Below are positions 16,451 through 25,614 of a stretch of DNA of 64,000 nt, piece by piece; positions within the stretch are counted from its first letter, which is position 1, and every line of letters starts with the position of its first letter. The notes beneath the pieces were generated by a model that was given only the letters and a program-made list of their open reading frames with translations, was not told the DNA's origin and searched no databases. Where the stretch lies: NCBI GenBank assembly GCA_963792485.1, contig CAWBWL010000001.1:186001-250000 (forward strand), given 5' to 3'. The stretch comes from JANOYJ01 sp963792485 (GTDB lineage: Bacteria > Pseudomonadota > Alphaproteobacteria > Rhizobiales > Rhizobiaceae). The position numbers and the translations under genes were made by a program.

Positions 16451-18082
16451 ATGACTAGATTTTACTCCATGCTGCGGTGCGTGCCAATCGCTGGTCTGTT
16501 GGCAAGCGCGGTCACGGCATTTTCCATGGTCTGGCTTTGCTCAATTGTGAAGGACGCCGAATTTGTGTCGCTCATGAGCGCAGGCATCGGTATCTTCTTG
16601 ACCTTGTTTCTCCTGGACCGGAAGAATGCCCTCGCCCGAAGCGCTGGTTCAAAGCGCTTGTTCCGGCTCTACTGGGCCTTCATCCCCGCCTTCATTCTCT
16701 GCGTCTGGGTCTATCTGATGGACGCCTTTGGCTATTTTGACTGGGGCTCCTTTTTTCTGCATGCCGATGGCGGTGTGCTCACTCCCAATGTGGCGATTGA
16801 GTACTTTGAGCGGACGAGCGTCACGATTTTTGTGATTTTCATGTTTCTTCTGAGCCTTGCCGCGTTGAAAGCCAGAGGAACATTGACAAGAACCCTTGAT
16901 ATCGCATTGGCGGTCTTCGCGCTTGTGGTGAACCCGATGATAGCCGAGCCTCTCAAGGCCGCAATCCTTCCCAATGAACTTGGACCCTTTCTTGCGGCGA
17001 GGTTTGTCAGCGTCGAGCCGTCCACGGCGTCCGCAAGCCCGGCCCGTCCGAAGAACCTCTTGCACATTTACATAGAAAGCGCGGAGCGGACCTATATGGA
17101 CCATGCCGAGTTTGGCGGGGTTATGGATCCGTTGCGCGAATTTGAGGGGCGCGGACTGTCAGCGCTGGACATGGGACAGGTTAAATTCACCTACAATTCC
17201 ATCGCCGGCATGATCGCTTCGAGTTGCGGAACCCCCTTGTTCATGGCGCCCTTTGTTTCAAAACGTTTTCTTGAGACAAGCCCAAGCTTTCTCTCCGGAA
17301 CTGTCTGTCTCGGAGACATTCTGGCGAAAAGAGGTTACACTCAGGATGTCGTGTCCGGCTGGCCCATGGGCTTTACCGGTCAGGGCACGTTCTTCGCAAC
17401 CCATGGATATTCGGGACTGTACGGCGCTCATGAAGTCGAAGCGGCTGTGCCGGGCGCAGGCGCTCCATTTGGAGCCGATGACGCGCAGGTCCTCGACTTC
17501 AGCGCCGGGCTTTTGCAAAAGTACAAGCGCGCAGGGCAGCCGTTCTCGCTGTCCATCGCTGTGAGCGGCGGGCATGCGGTCGATGGCTATTTGACAAAAA
17601 AGTGCGAGGGCAAGACCGGCCTTTCCGCGGGCGAACTCAATATTCTGCACGCCGTCAAATGCACGAACATGCTGATATCGGATTTCATCCATAAGGCGGA
17701 AGCAGAAGGATTGCTGGAAAACACAATTCTGGTCCTGCAAAGCGACCATCTAACCCAGCCAAGCACGGTAACCGAACGCCTTGAGAAGTATAAACGCCGC
17801 AACTTCTTTACCATTTCAGGTCCAGGTATCGCTCGGGGCCGCCATCTGCGGCCTTCCGGCACTCCAGACATATTTCCAACCATTTTACAGTCGCTCGACA
17901 TTCCGATCACAGATGGCCGCGCGGCACTAGGCACGTCTCTTTTATCCGGTCGCCAAACTCTCGTTGAAGAGCTGGGCGTGGACTTGCTGGACAGTGCGGT
18001 GTTCGCGGATAACGTGCTCGGCCGTTCGCTTTGGCAGGCTCGTGAACCGTCAGACCCAACGCATACTGCTGCGACACAGTAG
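16451..18082 (+). CDS. opgB: OpgB/MdoB-like phosphoglycerol transferase
   Basis: 543 residues. About five hydrophobic helices in the first 165 residues are followed by a periplasmic alkaline-phosphatase/sulfatase-fold domain. Motifs shared with E. coli OpgB: YIESAERTY (metal Glu region), SIAGMIASSCGTPLF (nucleophile Ser/Thr loop), CLGDILAKRGY, a VSGGHAVDGY segment and LQSDHLT (metal Asp-His). OpgB moves phosphoglycerol from phosphatidylglycerol to periplasmic glucans; in rhizobia and Brucella the analogous modification is on cyclic beta-glucans. The gene is the third module between sdhA and sdhB and ends 129 bases before intact sdhB. The start at 16451 fits the AGGTG SD. Confidence 0.82.
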   Translation: MTRFYSMLRCVPIAGLLASAVTAFSMVWLCSIVKDAEFVSLMSAGIGIFLTLFLLDRKNALARSAGSKRLFRLYWAFIPAFILCVWVYLMDAFGYFDWGSFFLHADGGVLTPNVAIEYFERTSVTIFVIFMFLLSLAALKARGTLTRTLDIALAVFALVVNPMIAEPLKAAILPNELGPFLAARFVSVEPSTASASPARPKNLLHIYIESAERTYMDHAEFGGVMDPLREFEGRGLSALDMGQVKFTYNSIAGMIASSCGTPLFMAPFVSKRFLETSPSFLSGTVCLGDILAKRGYTQDVVSGWPMGFTGQGTFFATHGYSGLYGAHEVEAAVPGAGAPFGADDAQVLDFSAGLLQKYKRAGQPFSLSIAVSGGHAVDGYLTKKCEGKTGLSAGELNILHAVKCTNMLISDFIHKAEAEGLLENTILVLQSDHLTQPSTVTERLEKYKRRNFFTISGPGIARGRHLRPSGTPDIFPTILQSLDIPITDGRAALGTSLLSGRQTLVEELGVDLLDSAVFADNVLGRSLWQAREPSDPTHTAATQ

Positions 18083-18211
18083 TCTGTTTGCATAAAGTTG
18101 ACTTCGCCCTACTTTTCTTGAAGCAAATCGAAGATATGTTGTTAAATTGCAGAGGGCGCTTTGTGGCGCTGGCTTTCCGGTCTGATTAGAGAAGGCTTTT
18201 AGGTCTGACAC

Positions 18212-18988
18212 ATGGTTGAACTCACCCTCCCCAAAAACTCCCAAATCACCCCCGGCAAATCATGGCCGCGCCCTGCGTCGAAAAACATCCGCGAGTTCCG
18301 CATCTACCGCTGGTCGCCGGATGACGGGAAGAACCCGGCCATCGACACCTACCATGTCGATTTGGACGATTGCGGCCCGATGGTGCTCGACGCGCTCATC
18401 TGGATCAAGGACAAGGTCGATCCGACGCTCACCCTGCGCCGTTCCTGCCGCGAGGGCATTTGCGGGTCTTGCGCGATGAATATTGACGGCACCAACACGC
18501 TCGCCTGCATCAAGGGCATGGACGAGATCAAAGGGCCGGTGAAGGTCTATCCGCTGCCGCATTTGAAAGTGGTCAAGGACCTTGTGCCGGACCTGACGCA
18601 TTTCTACGCGCAGCACGCCTCCATCGAGCCATGGCTGAAAACCGTGTCGCCGCAGCCGCAGGATGAATGGAAACAGTCGAAGGAAGACCGCGAGAAGATC
18701 GATGGCCTCTACGAGTGCATCCTGTGCGCCTGCTGCTCGACCTCCTGCCCCTCCTACTGGTGGAACGGCGACCGCTATCTCGGCCCCGCCGTTTTGCTGC
18801 AGGCCTACCGCTGGATCATCGACTCGCGCGACGAAGCCACCGGCGAGCGGCTCGACAATCTGGAAGACCCGTTCCGCCTCTACCGCTGCCACACAATCAT
18901 GAACTGCGCGCAATCCTGTCCCAAGGGGCTGAATCCGGCCAAGGCGATTGCCGAGGTGAAGAAGATGCTGGTGGAGAGAAGGGTTTGA
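18212..18988 (+). CDS. sdhB: Succinate dehydrogenase iron-sulfur subunit
   Basis: 258 residues, normal length. It carries the three Fe-S clusters that pass electrons from SdhA flavin to quinone. [2Fe-2S] ligands: CREGICGSCAMN and a later Cys in TLACI. [4Fe-4S] and [3Fe-4S] ligands: CILCACCSTSCPS and CHTIMNCAQSCPKGLNPA. Unlike most genomes it does not follow sdhA directly; 3.6 kb of inserted genes intervene. It must be transcribed by read-through or from a promoter in the 129 bases after the opgB-like gene. Its first 46 codons have a diverged partner at 16187 and a shorter one at 15343. Confidence 0.97.
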   Translation: MVELTLPKNSQITPGKSWPRPASKNIREFRIYRWSPDDGKNPAIDTYHVDLDDCGPMVLDALIWIKDKVDPTLTLRRSCREGICGSCAMNIDGTNTLACIKGMDEIKGPVKVYPLPHLKVVKDLVPDLTHFYAQHASIEPWLKTVSPQPQDEWKQSKEDREKIDGLYECILCACCSTSCPSYWWNGDRYLGPAVLLQAYRWIIDSRDEATGERLDNLEDPFRLYRCHTIMNCAQSCPKGLNPAKAIAEVKKMLVERRV

Positions 18989-18996
18989 GCCAAAGC

Positions 18997-19023
18997 TGAA
19001 GCGGCAGCAAGCTGCTTGGTTCA
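18997..19023. terminator. Hairpin between convergent sdhB and O-antigen ligase genes
   Basis: TGAA...GCAGC-AA-GCTGC...TTCA forms a stem with an internal mismatch region, placed between the sdhB stop (18988) and the stop of the convergent gene (19021). Its position suggests a bidirectional transcription end. There is no long T-run, so confidence is limited. Confidence 0.35.
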
Positions 19024-20286
19024 CGTTTGTTGTTGACACTGCGTTTGCCGATGGTTTGCGAATATCAGGAAGCAGGCAAAATACACAAACATCGAATCGA
19101 GGATGTCATGGCCAAAGGCAATCGCTGAAAGGCCGCCGACGGCGTAGGTCACCGTCAGGCTCAGCGCCATCGCAAGCCGGGACCGGTCGCCACCGGGCCT
19201 TTGCGATTTGATCGCATAGTGGAGCGGGGCCAGGAGCGTGGTAAAAAGTGCCAACACCGTAACGACGCCGCCATCGATCATCGCAGTCAGCATGAAATTG
19301 TGGAAGTGACGCACACCAAACAGGTCAGGAGAAGATGACCTGTTTGCGGCCTCTGCCATGGTCCGGTCCCGGTTCTGTACTCCATGGCCGAAGACGGGCG
19401 CGTCCATGGCAACCGTCCATCCGCCCTCCCACATTGCCAGCCGTTTGCCGATGGAAGAGGTGGTGTCGTTTTCTCGATAGAAGCGGGACATTTCCAAAGG
19501 AACCAGCTCAAAGCGGGTCCAGATGACCGGAGCAAACTGCGCCAGCGCCAGGACGGAAACGACAAGAGCGGCAAGAACGGACTTGCGCTTCAGGACTGAA
19601 CCCAGACGCCAATGGTGGCGCCAGGCGACTATCAGGAGCACAAACGGCAAACATGCCATGACCGCGCGGGATTCCGACAGAAGCACAGTCACAATGGCAA
19701 AGCAAAACGCGATCATGCCGGTGATTGAAAGCGGGTGCCGCGCAGGCAAAGCCAGGGCAGCGAACGCCCCGTTCATCAGGGCCGCCACGGCAAACGGGTA
19801 GGAATTTCCGGCAAAACCTTCCGGTTGGAATTCGGCCAGCAACTGGGTGGCTATCGACACGACGGCGCTGCCAAAACAACCAATAATTGCGCCCGCGATC
19901 AAGGCACGCTTGTAGCGAAAGCCCGGCAAACCGCCAAATCTTTTCAACAGAATTGCAGGCGCGGCAAAGATGACAAGCGGCAAGATTTTGCGGAACCACT
20001 CACCGTTGTATGCTCCGGGATTTAAGGTTGATGTGAGCAATATGACGGCTGGGTAAGCCGCAATCAGCATGCAAAATCTTCGTTCAAGCTTATCCAGCGG
20101 CCTCTGGAGTTTACTGAGTGCCCAGCGAACCGCATTCCATGCAAAGCAGCCCCAAACCAGCACTGTGAAACCGGACCCCAAGACAGCGGCCCCGACGCCA
20201 AGAAGCAGAACTACAGCGTAATTATGCCTTGCATATTGGTCTGAAGTTCCGATCAGCCTCCAAAGCCGGTCAAATCGCTGTCGCAT
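19021..20286 (-). CDS. O-antigen ligase/polymerase-like membrane protein
   Basis: 421 residues with roughly ten to twelve hydrophobic helices and a larger soluble loop around residues 250-325 (FELVPLEMSRFY, then GHGVQNRDRTMAE, then HNFMLTAMIDGG). The arrangement of an Arg-rich periplasmic loop followed by a GHG motif and HN(F/x)(x)L is typical of the Wzy_C superfamily, which includes WaaL ligases and Wzy polymerases. Ligase and polymerase cannot be told apart from sequence. It is divergent from the wbpA-type operon across 296 bases, so a role in the same surface polysaccharide is likely. Confidence 0.75.
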   Translation of the reverse strand: MRQRFDRLWRLIGTSDQYARHNYAVVLLLGVGAAVLGSGFTVLVWGCFAWNAVRWALSKLQRPLDKLERRFCMLIAAYPAVILLTSTLNPGAYNGEWFRKILPLVIFAAPAILLKRFGGLPGFRYKRALIAGAIIGCFGSAVVSIATQLLAEFQPEGFAGNSYPFAVAALMNGAFAALALPARHPLSITGMIAFCFAIVTVLLSESRAVMACLPFVLLIVAWRHHWRLGSVLKRKSVLAALVVSVLALAQFAPVIWTRFELVPLEMSRFYRENDTTSSIGKRLAMWEGGWTVAMDAPVFGHGVQNRDRTMAEAANRSSSPDLFGVRHFHNFMLTAMIDGGVVTVLALFTTLLAPLHYAIKSQRPGGDRSRLAMALSLTVTYAVGGLSAIAFGHDILDSMFVYFACFLIFANHRQTQCQQQT

Positions 20287-20582
20287 TCAAAGGTCACTCA
20301 TCGCCCGCTGATCTCACCCGTCGCATGGAACAGGAAACACTTTCAATGGCAAGACGGCGGACTTCTGTGTTGTCCCTTGATGCATCGCACGCACCCTCGA
20401 CAGAACCGATGACGAGCCTTGATCGTTCGCCCCGTCTCATTGGGACGCGGAGCCAACTAGGCTTGAATTTTGAGCTTGAGCGTAGCAAAGAGAGGCTGCA
20501 AACGAGATAAGAGCAGGAATGCGGGAACGAAAATTTTGAATGCAATTTATGATGGCGGAATCTTGTTTCAGGTGAGAATAAT
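20287..20582. other. Intergenic region between divergent polysaccharide genes
   Basis: This 296-base gap separates the O-antigen ligase-like gene from wbpA. It must hold both promoters. I see no convincing coding frame, repeat or hairpin in it. AGGTGAGA lies 6 bases before the wbpA ATG and is its SD. Confidence 0.5.
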
Positions 20583-21865
20583 ATGAAGAATACTGTGGGT
20601 GTTGTCGGCCTTGGCTATGTGGGACTGCCGCTGCTCATGGCAATTTCCGAAAGCGGATTTGTCGGGCTCGGTTTCGATATACTCCAATCCCGTGTTGACT
20701 CGCTGAACGCCGGGAAAAGCTATTTGAAATCATTTCCCGACAAGCTCATCAAGGCGCATGTCGCCACTGGAACGTTCGGCGCGACGACGGATATGAGCCG
20801 GCTTGCCGAGTGCACGGCCATACTTGATTTGCGTGCCGACGCCCCTGAACAAATATCGCGAGCCTGACCTTTCCTATATTGTGGAGACGACGAGGACGGT
20901 CGCCAAATATCTCAAAAAGGGCCAGCTCGTCGTGCTGGAGTTCGACGACTTATCCAGGGACAACAAATGAGGTGATGAAGCCCTTGCTTGAGGAGAGCGG
21001 ACTCATTTGCGGCGAAGATTTTTATCTTGCCTATTCCCCGGAGCGGGAAGATCCCGGCAACATCAATTTCACCACCAGCAGCATGCCCAAAGTGGTGGGC
21101 GGCTATGATGACGAGTCAACCTCGCGGGCGCTTGCCGTCTACAGGCGCTTCATCAATCAGACTGTGACTGTGTCTTCCGCAACCACGGCGGAGGCGGTGA
21201 AGCTGACGGAAAATATCTTCCGGGCCGTCAACATCGGCCTGGTCAACGAATTGAAAACGATCTTTGACCGCATGGGAATCGATACGTTTGAAGTGATCGA
21301 CGCGGCAAAGACCAAGCCGTTCGGTTTCATGCCCTTTTACCCCGGACCCGGCTGGGGCGGCCACTGCATCCCGATTGATCCTTTCTATCTGACATGGAAG
21401 GCCCGCGAATTCGGCGCGCACACCAAATTCATCGAGCTTGCCGGTGAAGTGAACAATTACATGCCGGAATATGTCGTCAATCGGGCTGCATTCGCGCTTG
21501 ACATGCGCACGGGCCGCGGGCTCAAGGATTCCAAAACGCTGGTCATCGGCGTGGCCTATAAAGCCAATGTCGATGATGTCCGCGAAAGTCCGGCCCTGCG
21601 CGTCATTGATATCTTGCTTAAGCGCAAAGCAGTCGTGGACTATCACGACCCGTACGTGCCCGAGTTCAACGAGAATGACACGGGCATCATGAAGTCTGTC
21701 GACATTTCACCGGAGCAATTGGCAACATATGATCTGGTGATCATTTGCACGCATCACAAAGACATCGACTGGGAAGCGCTGGTGGAACACTCCGCGCTCG
21801 TTGTTGATACCCGCAATGCCACAAAAGCGGTTGTCAATCACCGCGACCGCATCTTCAAGGCGTAA
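20583..21865 (+). CDS. wbpA: UDP-N-acetylglucosamine 6-dehydrogenase (WbpA type), broken by two +1 shifts
   Basis: It oxidises the C6 hydroxyl of a UDP-hexose twice, using NAD+, to give the uronic acid. The N-terminal GVVGLGYVGLPL Rossmann motif and the catalytic Cys motif GWGGHCIPIDPF are intact. The frame shifts twice: at 20824-20825 (TT, restoring ILICVPTPL) and at 20941-20942 (TT, restoring VLESTTYPGTTNEV). Removing both bases gives 426 residues, the normal length for WbpA/UDP-glucose dehydrogenase relatives. The following wbpB, wbpD and wbpE homologues make UDP-GlcNAc the likely substrate. Probably a sequencing artefact; otherwise the whole pathway would be dead. Confidence 0.85.
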
Positions 21866-21903
21866 GCCTGCGGCCCGACCGGCGCTTATCAGGAACCCAG
21901 CAC

Positions 21904-22881
21904 ATGAGCGCAAGCACAAAAAAAGTTGCCGTGATCGGTTGCGGCTATTGGGGCAAGAACATTGTCCGGAACTTTTCCGAGCTCGGCGCGCTGCATGTAG
22001 TTTGCGACAGCCATGCGCCGCTCGCTGCCGCGATGTCGGCGCAATTTTCAGTTCCCGCGGTCTCGCTTGACGAGATCGAAAGGGATTCCTCCATTGAGGG
22101 GGTTGCGATCGCCTCACCCGCGCCGCTTCATGCAGAGCTGGCCTCGCGTTTTCTGGCTGCGGGAAAGCATGTGTTCGTGGAGAAGCCTGTCGCTCTTGAA
22201 ATGGATGATGCCGAAAAGCTGGTGCGGCTGGCAGCCAAACAAGAACGGCTGCTGATGGTCGGACATCTCCTTCATTATCATCCCGCATTCCTGCGCGCCT
22301 GCGCGCTTGTGGAAGCAGGTGAAATCGGCCGCCTCAAGCACATCTATTCAAACAGGCTCAGCTTTGGAAAAGTCCGCACCGAGGAGAATGTCCTCTGGAG
22401 CTTTGCGCCGCATGATATCTCCATGATCCTGCGGCTTGCCGGTTCAAAACGGCCCGAACATGTGGCGGCGTTTGGCGGCGGTTACATAAGCGAAGGCATC
22501 GAAGATTTCTGCGTCGTCAATCTTGGCTTCGGCTCGGGCATCAGCGGCCATATTTTCGTCTCCTGGCAGCATCCGTTCAAGGAGCAGCGGCTGGTCGTCA
22601 TTGGCGAAAAGGGCGCGGTTGTTTTTGACGACACGGCTCCCAAAGAGAAAAAGCTTGCCCTTTATCGAAGCACGGCAATCATCGAGAACGGACAGCCGGT
22701 GCTGAGCAAGGCAGACGCCGAGTTCATTCCGTTTGAGGACGGGGAACCCTTGCGCAATGAATGCAAGGCATTTGTGAACGGCATGACAAATCCACAATCT
22801 GTTTTTACCAATGGCGAAGAGGGGCTTCGCGTGCTGGACGTGTTAAGCCGGGCCGAGAGCGCCATGAAGCGGAAGGTCTAG
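21904..22881 (+). CDS. wbpB: Gfo/Idh/MocA-family UDP-GlcNAcA 3-dehydrogenase (WbpB type)
   Basis: 325 residues. N-terminal NAD-binding motif VIGCGYWGKNIVRNF, the family's EKP signature in VFVEKPVALEM, and a WSFAPHDISMIL segment with the conserved histidine. In the Pseudomonas/Bordetella pathway WbpB/WlbA oxidises C3 of UDP-GlcNAcA, preparing it for transamination. It sits 38 bases after wbpA, and the acetyltransferase starts 5 bases after its stop. The assignment rests on this four-gene context; alone it could only be called a Gfo/Idh oxidoreductase. Confidence 0.82.
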   Translation: MSASTKKVAVIGCGYWGKNIVRNFSELGALHVVCDSHAPLAAAMSAQFSVPAVSLDEIERDSSIEGVAIASPAPLHAELASRFLAAGKHVFVEKPVALEMDDAEKLVRLAAKQERLLMVGHLLHYHPAFLRACALVEAGEIGRLKHIYSNRLSFGKVRTEENVLWSFAPHDISMILRLAGSKRPEHVAAFGGGYISEGIEDFCVVNLGFGSGISGHIFVSWQHPFKEQRLVVIGEKGAVVFDDTAPKEKKLALYRSTAIIENGQPVLSKADAEFIPFEDGEPLRNECKAFVNGMTNPQSVFTNGEEGLRVLDVLSRAESAMKRKV

Positions 22882-22886
22882 CGCAT

Positions 22887-23507
22887 ATGCCAATCCTGGC
22901 CGGAGCCGAAGTCGCAAGCCCCGAACTCGTGCACGAATCCGCCTATGTGAACTCCGGCGCGAAGATCGGCGCGGGAACGCGGATTTGGCATTTCAGCAAT
23001 ATACTCGGCGGCGTGACCATCGGCGCTAATTGCGTGATTTCGCAAAATGTCATGATCGGCCCCGATGTTACGGTCGGCGACAATTGCAAAATCCAGAACA
23101 ATGTCTCGCTTTACAAGGGCGTTGTGCTTGAGGACGGGGTGTTCTGCGGACCCTCTTGCGTCTTCACCAATGTCAACACGCCGCGCGCCGAGGTGAACCG
23201 CAAGCACGCATTTTTGGAAACGCGCATTGGCCGCGGCGCGACAATCGGGGCAAATGCCACGATCGTGTGCGGAAACTCACTGGGCAGCTACGCATTCATT
23301 GCCGCTGGCGCAGTCGTCACAAAAGACGTGCCTGCGCATGCGCTGATGATGGGCAACCCCGCGCGGCAGAAGGGTTGGGTCAGCCATGCCGGCGAAGTTC
23401 TGCGGCCGGACATGACCTGCCCCATGACGGGCGATCTATATGAGATACAGGCAGGAGCGCTGGTCAGAATCAAGACAGGCGCACACACTGGAAGAGACGA
23501 GGGATAA
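22887..23507 (+). CDS. wbpD: UDP-2-acetamido-3-amino-glucuronate N-acetyltransferase (WbpD type)
   Basis: 206 residues from the ATG at 22887, 5 bases after the wbpB stop; longer upstream starts overlap wbpB. It is a left-handed beta-helix acyltransferase with repeated hexapeptides (for example SGAKIGAGTRIWHF, GGVTIGANCVI, IGPDVTVGDNC). The TRIWHF motif near residue 30 and the FTNVNTPRAEVNR loop match WbpD/WlbB, which acetylate the 3-amino group using acetyl-CoA. The C-terminal 30 residues are polar. It precedes the aminotransferase by 4 bases, so both are one operon with wbpAB. Confidence 0.88.
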   Translation: MPILAGAEVASPELVHESAYVNSGAKIGAGTRIWHFSNILGGVTIGANCVISQNVMIGPDVTVGDNCKIQNNVSLYKGVVLEDGVFCGPSCVFTNVNTPRAEVNRKHAFLETRIGRGATIGANATIVCGNSLGSYAFIAAGAVVTKDVPAHALMMGNPARQKGWVSHAGEVLRPDMTCPMTGDLYEIQAGALVRIKTGAHTGRDEG

Positions 23508-23511
23508 GGAA

Positions 23512-24642
23512 ATGGAGTTCATCGATCTTGGCGCGCAAATGTCGCGTATCAGACCGCAATTGGATGCGCGCATCCAGCAGGTTTTGACCGGCCGGAACTT
23601 CATCATGGGGCCAGAGGTCGCTGAGCTGGAAGCAGCGCTCTCAGCGTTTTGCGGCTCACCCCGCCCTGCACTCACCTGTTCGAATGGCACCGACGCAATC
23701 TCCCTTGTGCTGATGGCGCGCGGCATCGGGCCGGGAGACGCGGTGTTCGTTCCGACATTCACCTTTGCGGCGACAGCCGAGACCGTTGCGCTGCAACGTG
23801 CGACGCCGGTGTTTGTTGATGTCCTGCCCGAGACCTTCAACATAGACCCGGAGAGTTTGAAGGACGCGATATCAGTCGCGAAAGCTGCGGGGTTGAATCC
23901 GCGGGCGGTGATCACGGTTGACCTCTTTGGCTTGCCGTCGGATTATGAGAAGATTGAGCCCATCGCGGCAGAGGCCGGGCTTGAGCTGATCTGCGATGCG
24001 GCGCAAGGATTCGGGGGCGTCTACAAAGGGCGCAAGGTCGGCACAATCGGGCTGGCGACAACGACCAGCTTTTTCCCGGCCAAGCCCCTTGGCTGTTATG
24101 GAGACGGCGGGGCCGTGTTCACCTCTGACCAGGAACTCGCCGCAGTCATGATGAGCCTGCGCGTGCACGGCAAGGGTTCGGACAAATACGATAATGTGCG
24201 CATTGGCCTCAACGCCCGTCTCGATACAATGCAGGCGGCGATCCTTCTGGAGAAGCTTGCCATATTTGGTGATGAAATCGAAAAGCGGAACGGCGTTGCG
24301 AACCGCTATACAGAGGCGCTGTCCGCAAGCAATCAGATCACCTGCCCGTCCGTTCCGCACGGGCTCGTATCGTCCTGGGCGCAGTACACAGTCAGGCTTG
24401 ATCCATCAAAGCGGGACGCCATCAGCGCCGCGCTGAAGGCGAAGGGTGTGCCGACCGTCGTCTACTATCCCAGGCCTCTGCATGAGCAAACGGCCTATCG
24501 GCATTTCCCGGGCGCGTCGAACCTCGCGGCAAGCTCGCGCCTGGCCAAGGAAGTTCTCAGCCTGCCCATGCATCCCTATCTGACTGGAGAGAACCAGAAC
24601 AAGGTCTGTGAGGCTTTGCTCGACGCGGTCGCGGCAGCATAA
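23512..24642 (+). CDS. wbpE: DegT/DnrJ/EryC1/StrS aminotransferase (WbpE type)
   Basis: 376 residues from the ATG at 23512, with AAGGA immediately upstream. It is a PLP sugar aminotransferase: MEFIDLGAQ start, SNGTDAISLVL cofactor-phosphate loop, CDAAQGFGG (PLP-ring Asp) and the Schiff-base lysine in TSFFPAKPLGCYGDGGA. In the family pathway it transfers an amino group from glutamate to the 3-keto sugar made by WbpB. With WbpD the product would be UDP-2,3-diacetamido-2,3-dideoxy-glucuronate. Last gene of the operon; it converges on the eryC-like gene, 12 bases apart. Confidence 0.88.
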   Translation: MEFIDLGAQMSRIRPQLDARIQQVLTGRNFIMGPEVAELEAALSAFCGSPRPALTCSNGTDAISLVLMARGIGPGDAVFVPTFTFAATAETVALQRATPVFVDVLPETFNIDPESLKDAISVAKAAGLNPRAVITVDLFGLPSDYEKIEPIAAEAGLELICDAAQGFGGVYKGRKVGTIGLATTTSFFPAKPLGCYGDGGAVFTSDQELAAVMMSLRVHGKGSDKYDNVRIGLNARLDTMQAAILLEKLAIFGDEIEKRNGVANRYTEALSASNQITCPSVPHGLVSSWAQYTVRLDPSKRDAISAALKAKGVPTVVYYPRPLHEQTAYRHFPGASNLAASSRLAKEVLSLPMHPYLTGENQNKVCEALLDAVAAA

Positions 24643-24654
24643 ACCGGCGGTCAG

Positions 24655-25596
24655 TCAGGCGCGGAAACCGGGAATCGACTCCCGTCCGGCATCAATATGC
24701 GGGGCCCAGAAATCCACGGACTCGCGGATCATGCTCGCCACTGCATGATCGACTGGCTCGCGCTCGCGAAACGACAGTTCAAGGCAGATCTCATTGTTCA
24801 CGCCGCCGCCACGTTTGATTGCGCCCAGAAGTTTCTCCGGCGTGATGCGGCCGTCCTTGTTGTACTGCGCCGTAAACGGCCAGTGCCCGCCTTTGTTCAT
24901 GGAAGACTGCTTGATGTGAATGATGCGCGACTGCGTCGGGAAAGTTTCCGCCCAGGCATAGGGATCAATGTCGGAGGGGTCAGGCGATGTGACGTCGCCA
25001 TGGTCGATGTCGATCATCATCTCCACCGGTATCGCATAACCTTGCGCGTCGAGGAGAGCCTGCAGCGCTTTGGTTTCTGCGATGGTGTGTCCGAACTCGC
25101 GGCCAACAGACATGGGCTCCCAGAACAGAAAAGTCAGGCCTGAGCGCTTGCCATGCTCAGCAAGCTCGCCCCAGCAATCAAAGGCGACCTTCATCATTTC
25201 CGATCGGCGAACCGGATTGTCGTAATCGCGATGCGTGAAGATGGCGAACTGGGTGCCAACGGAGGGGGAGCCGAGGTCAGATGAGATGAAACAAAGCGTC
25301 TTGAACCAATCGAGATAATAGCGCCGCACGTCCGCGTCGGGATGGCCGAAATGGTTGAGACGGCCATAGGGGCCAGTCATCATGGATGTTGCGCGCACGC
25401 CGGTGCGGGCAAGGGCTTTCTGAAAGCGTCTGGTCGTGCTTGCGATCAATTCGGCCGGCCAGCCCGGATTGATAAACTCATGCGTCAGCTGAATATCACG
25501 GATGCCGATATGTCCGGCGATCGTGTCAATCAGATCATCCGGATCGGCATATCGGTTCACGAAAGGATTGGTGCTGATGGAAAGGGTGAATGCCAT
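24655..25596 (-). CDS. eryC: EryC-like TIM-barrel tetrulose-phosphate racemase/epimerase
   Basis: 313 residues of the xylose-isomerase-like TIM-barrel family. Metal and acid/base residues appear in FWEPMSVGREFG, MIDIDHGDVTS, IIHIKQS and ICLELSFRERE. The sequence pattern (STNPFVNR, QLTHEFINP, RLNHFGHPD) resembles Brucella EryC, now regarded as a racemase/epimerase of 3-tetrulose 4-phosphate rather than a dehydrogenase. It is the last gene of the long minus-strand catabolic operon, 18 bases after the HAD gene. The assignment is strengthened by eryA and eryB in the same operon; no enzymatic detail can be read directly. Confidence 0.75.
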   Translation of the reverse strand: MAFTLSISTNPFVNRYADPDDLIDTIAGHIGIRDIQLTHEFINPGWPAELIASTTRRFQKALARTGVRATSMMTGPYGRLNHFGHPDADVRRYYLDWFKTLCFISSDLGSPSVGTQFAIFTHRDYDNPVRRSEMMKVAFDCWGELAEHGKRSGLTFLFWEPMSVGREFGHTIAETKALQALLDAQGYAIPVEMMIDIDHGDVTSPDPSDIDPYAWAETFPTQSRIIHIKQSSMNKGGHWPFTAQYNKDGRITPEKLLGAIKRGGGVNNEICLELSFREREPVDHAVASMIRESVDFWAPHIDAGRESIPGFRA

Positions 25597-25614
25597 GACG
25601 CGCCTCGGTTCAGA

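Noticed and set aside
14555..18211. Classical integrative element or transposon in sdhB
   Set aside because: No integrase, transposase, terminal inverted repeats or att-like direct repeats beyond the sdhB starts themselves were seen.
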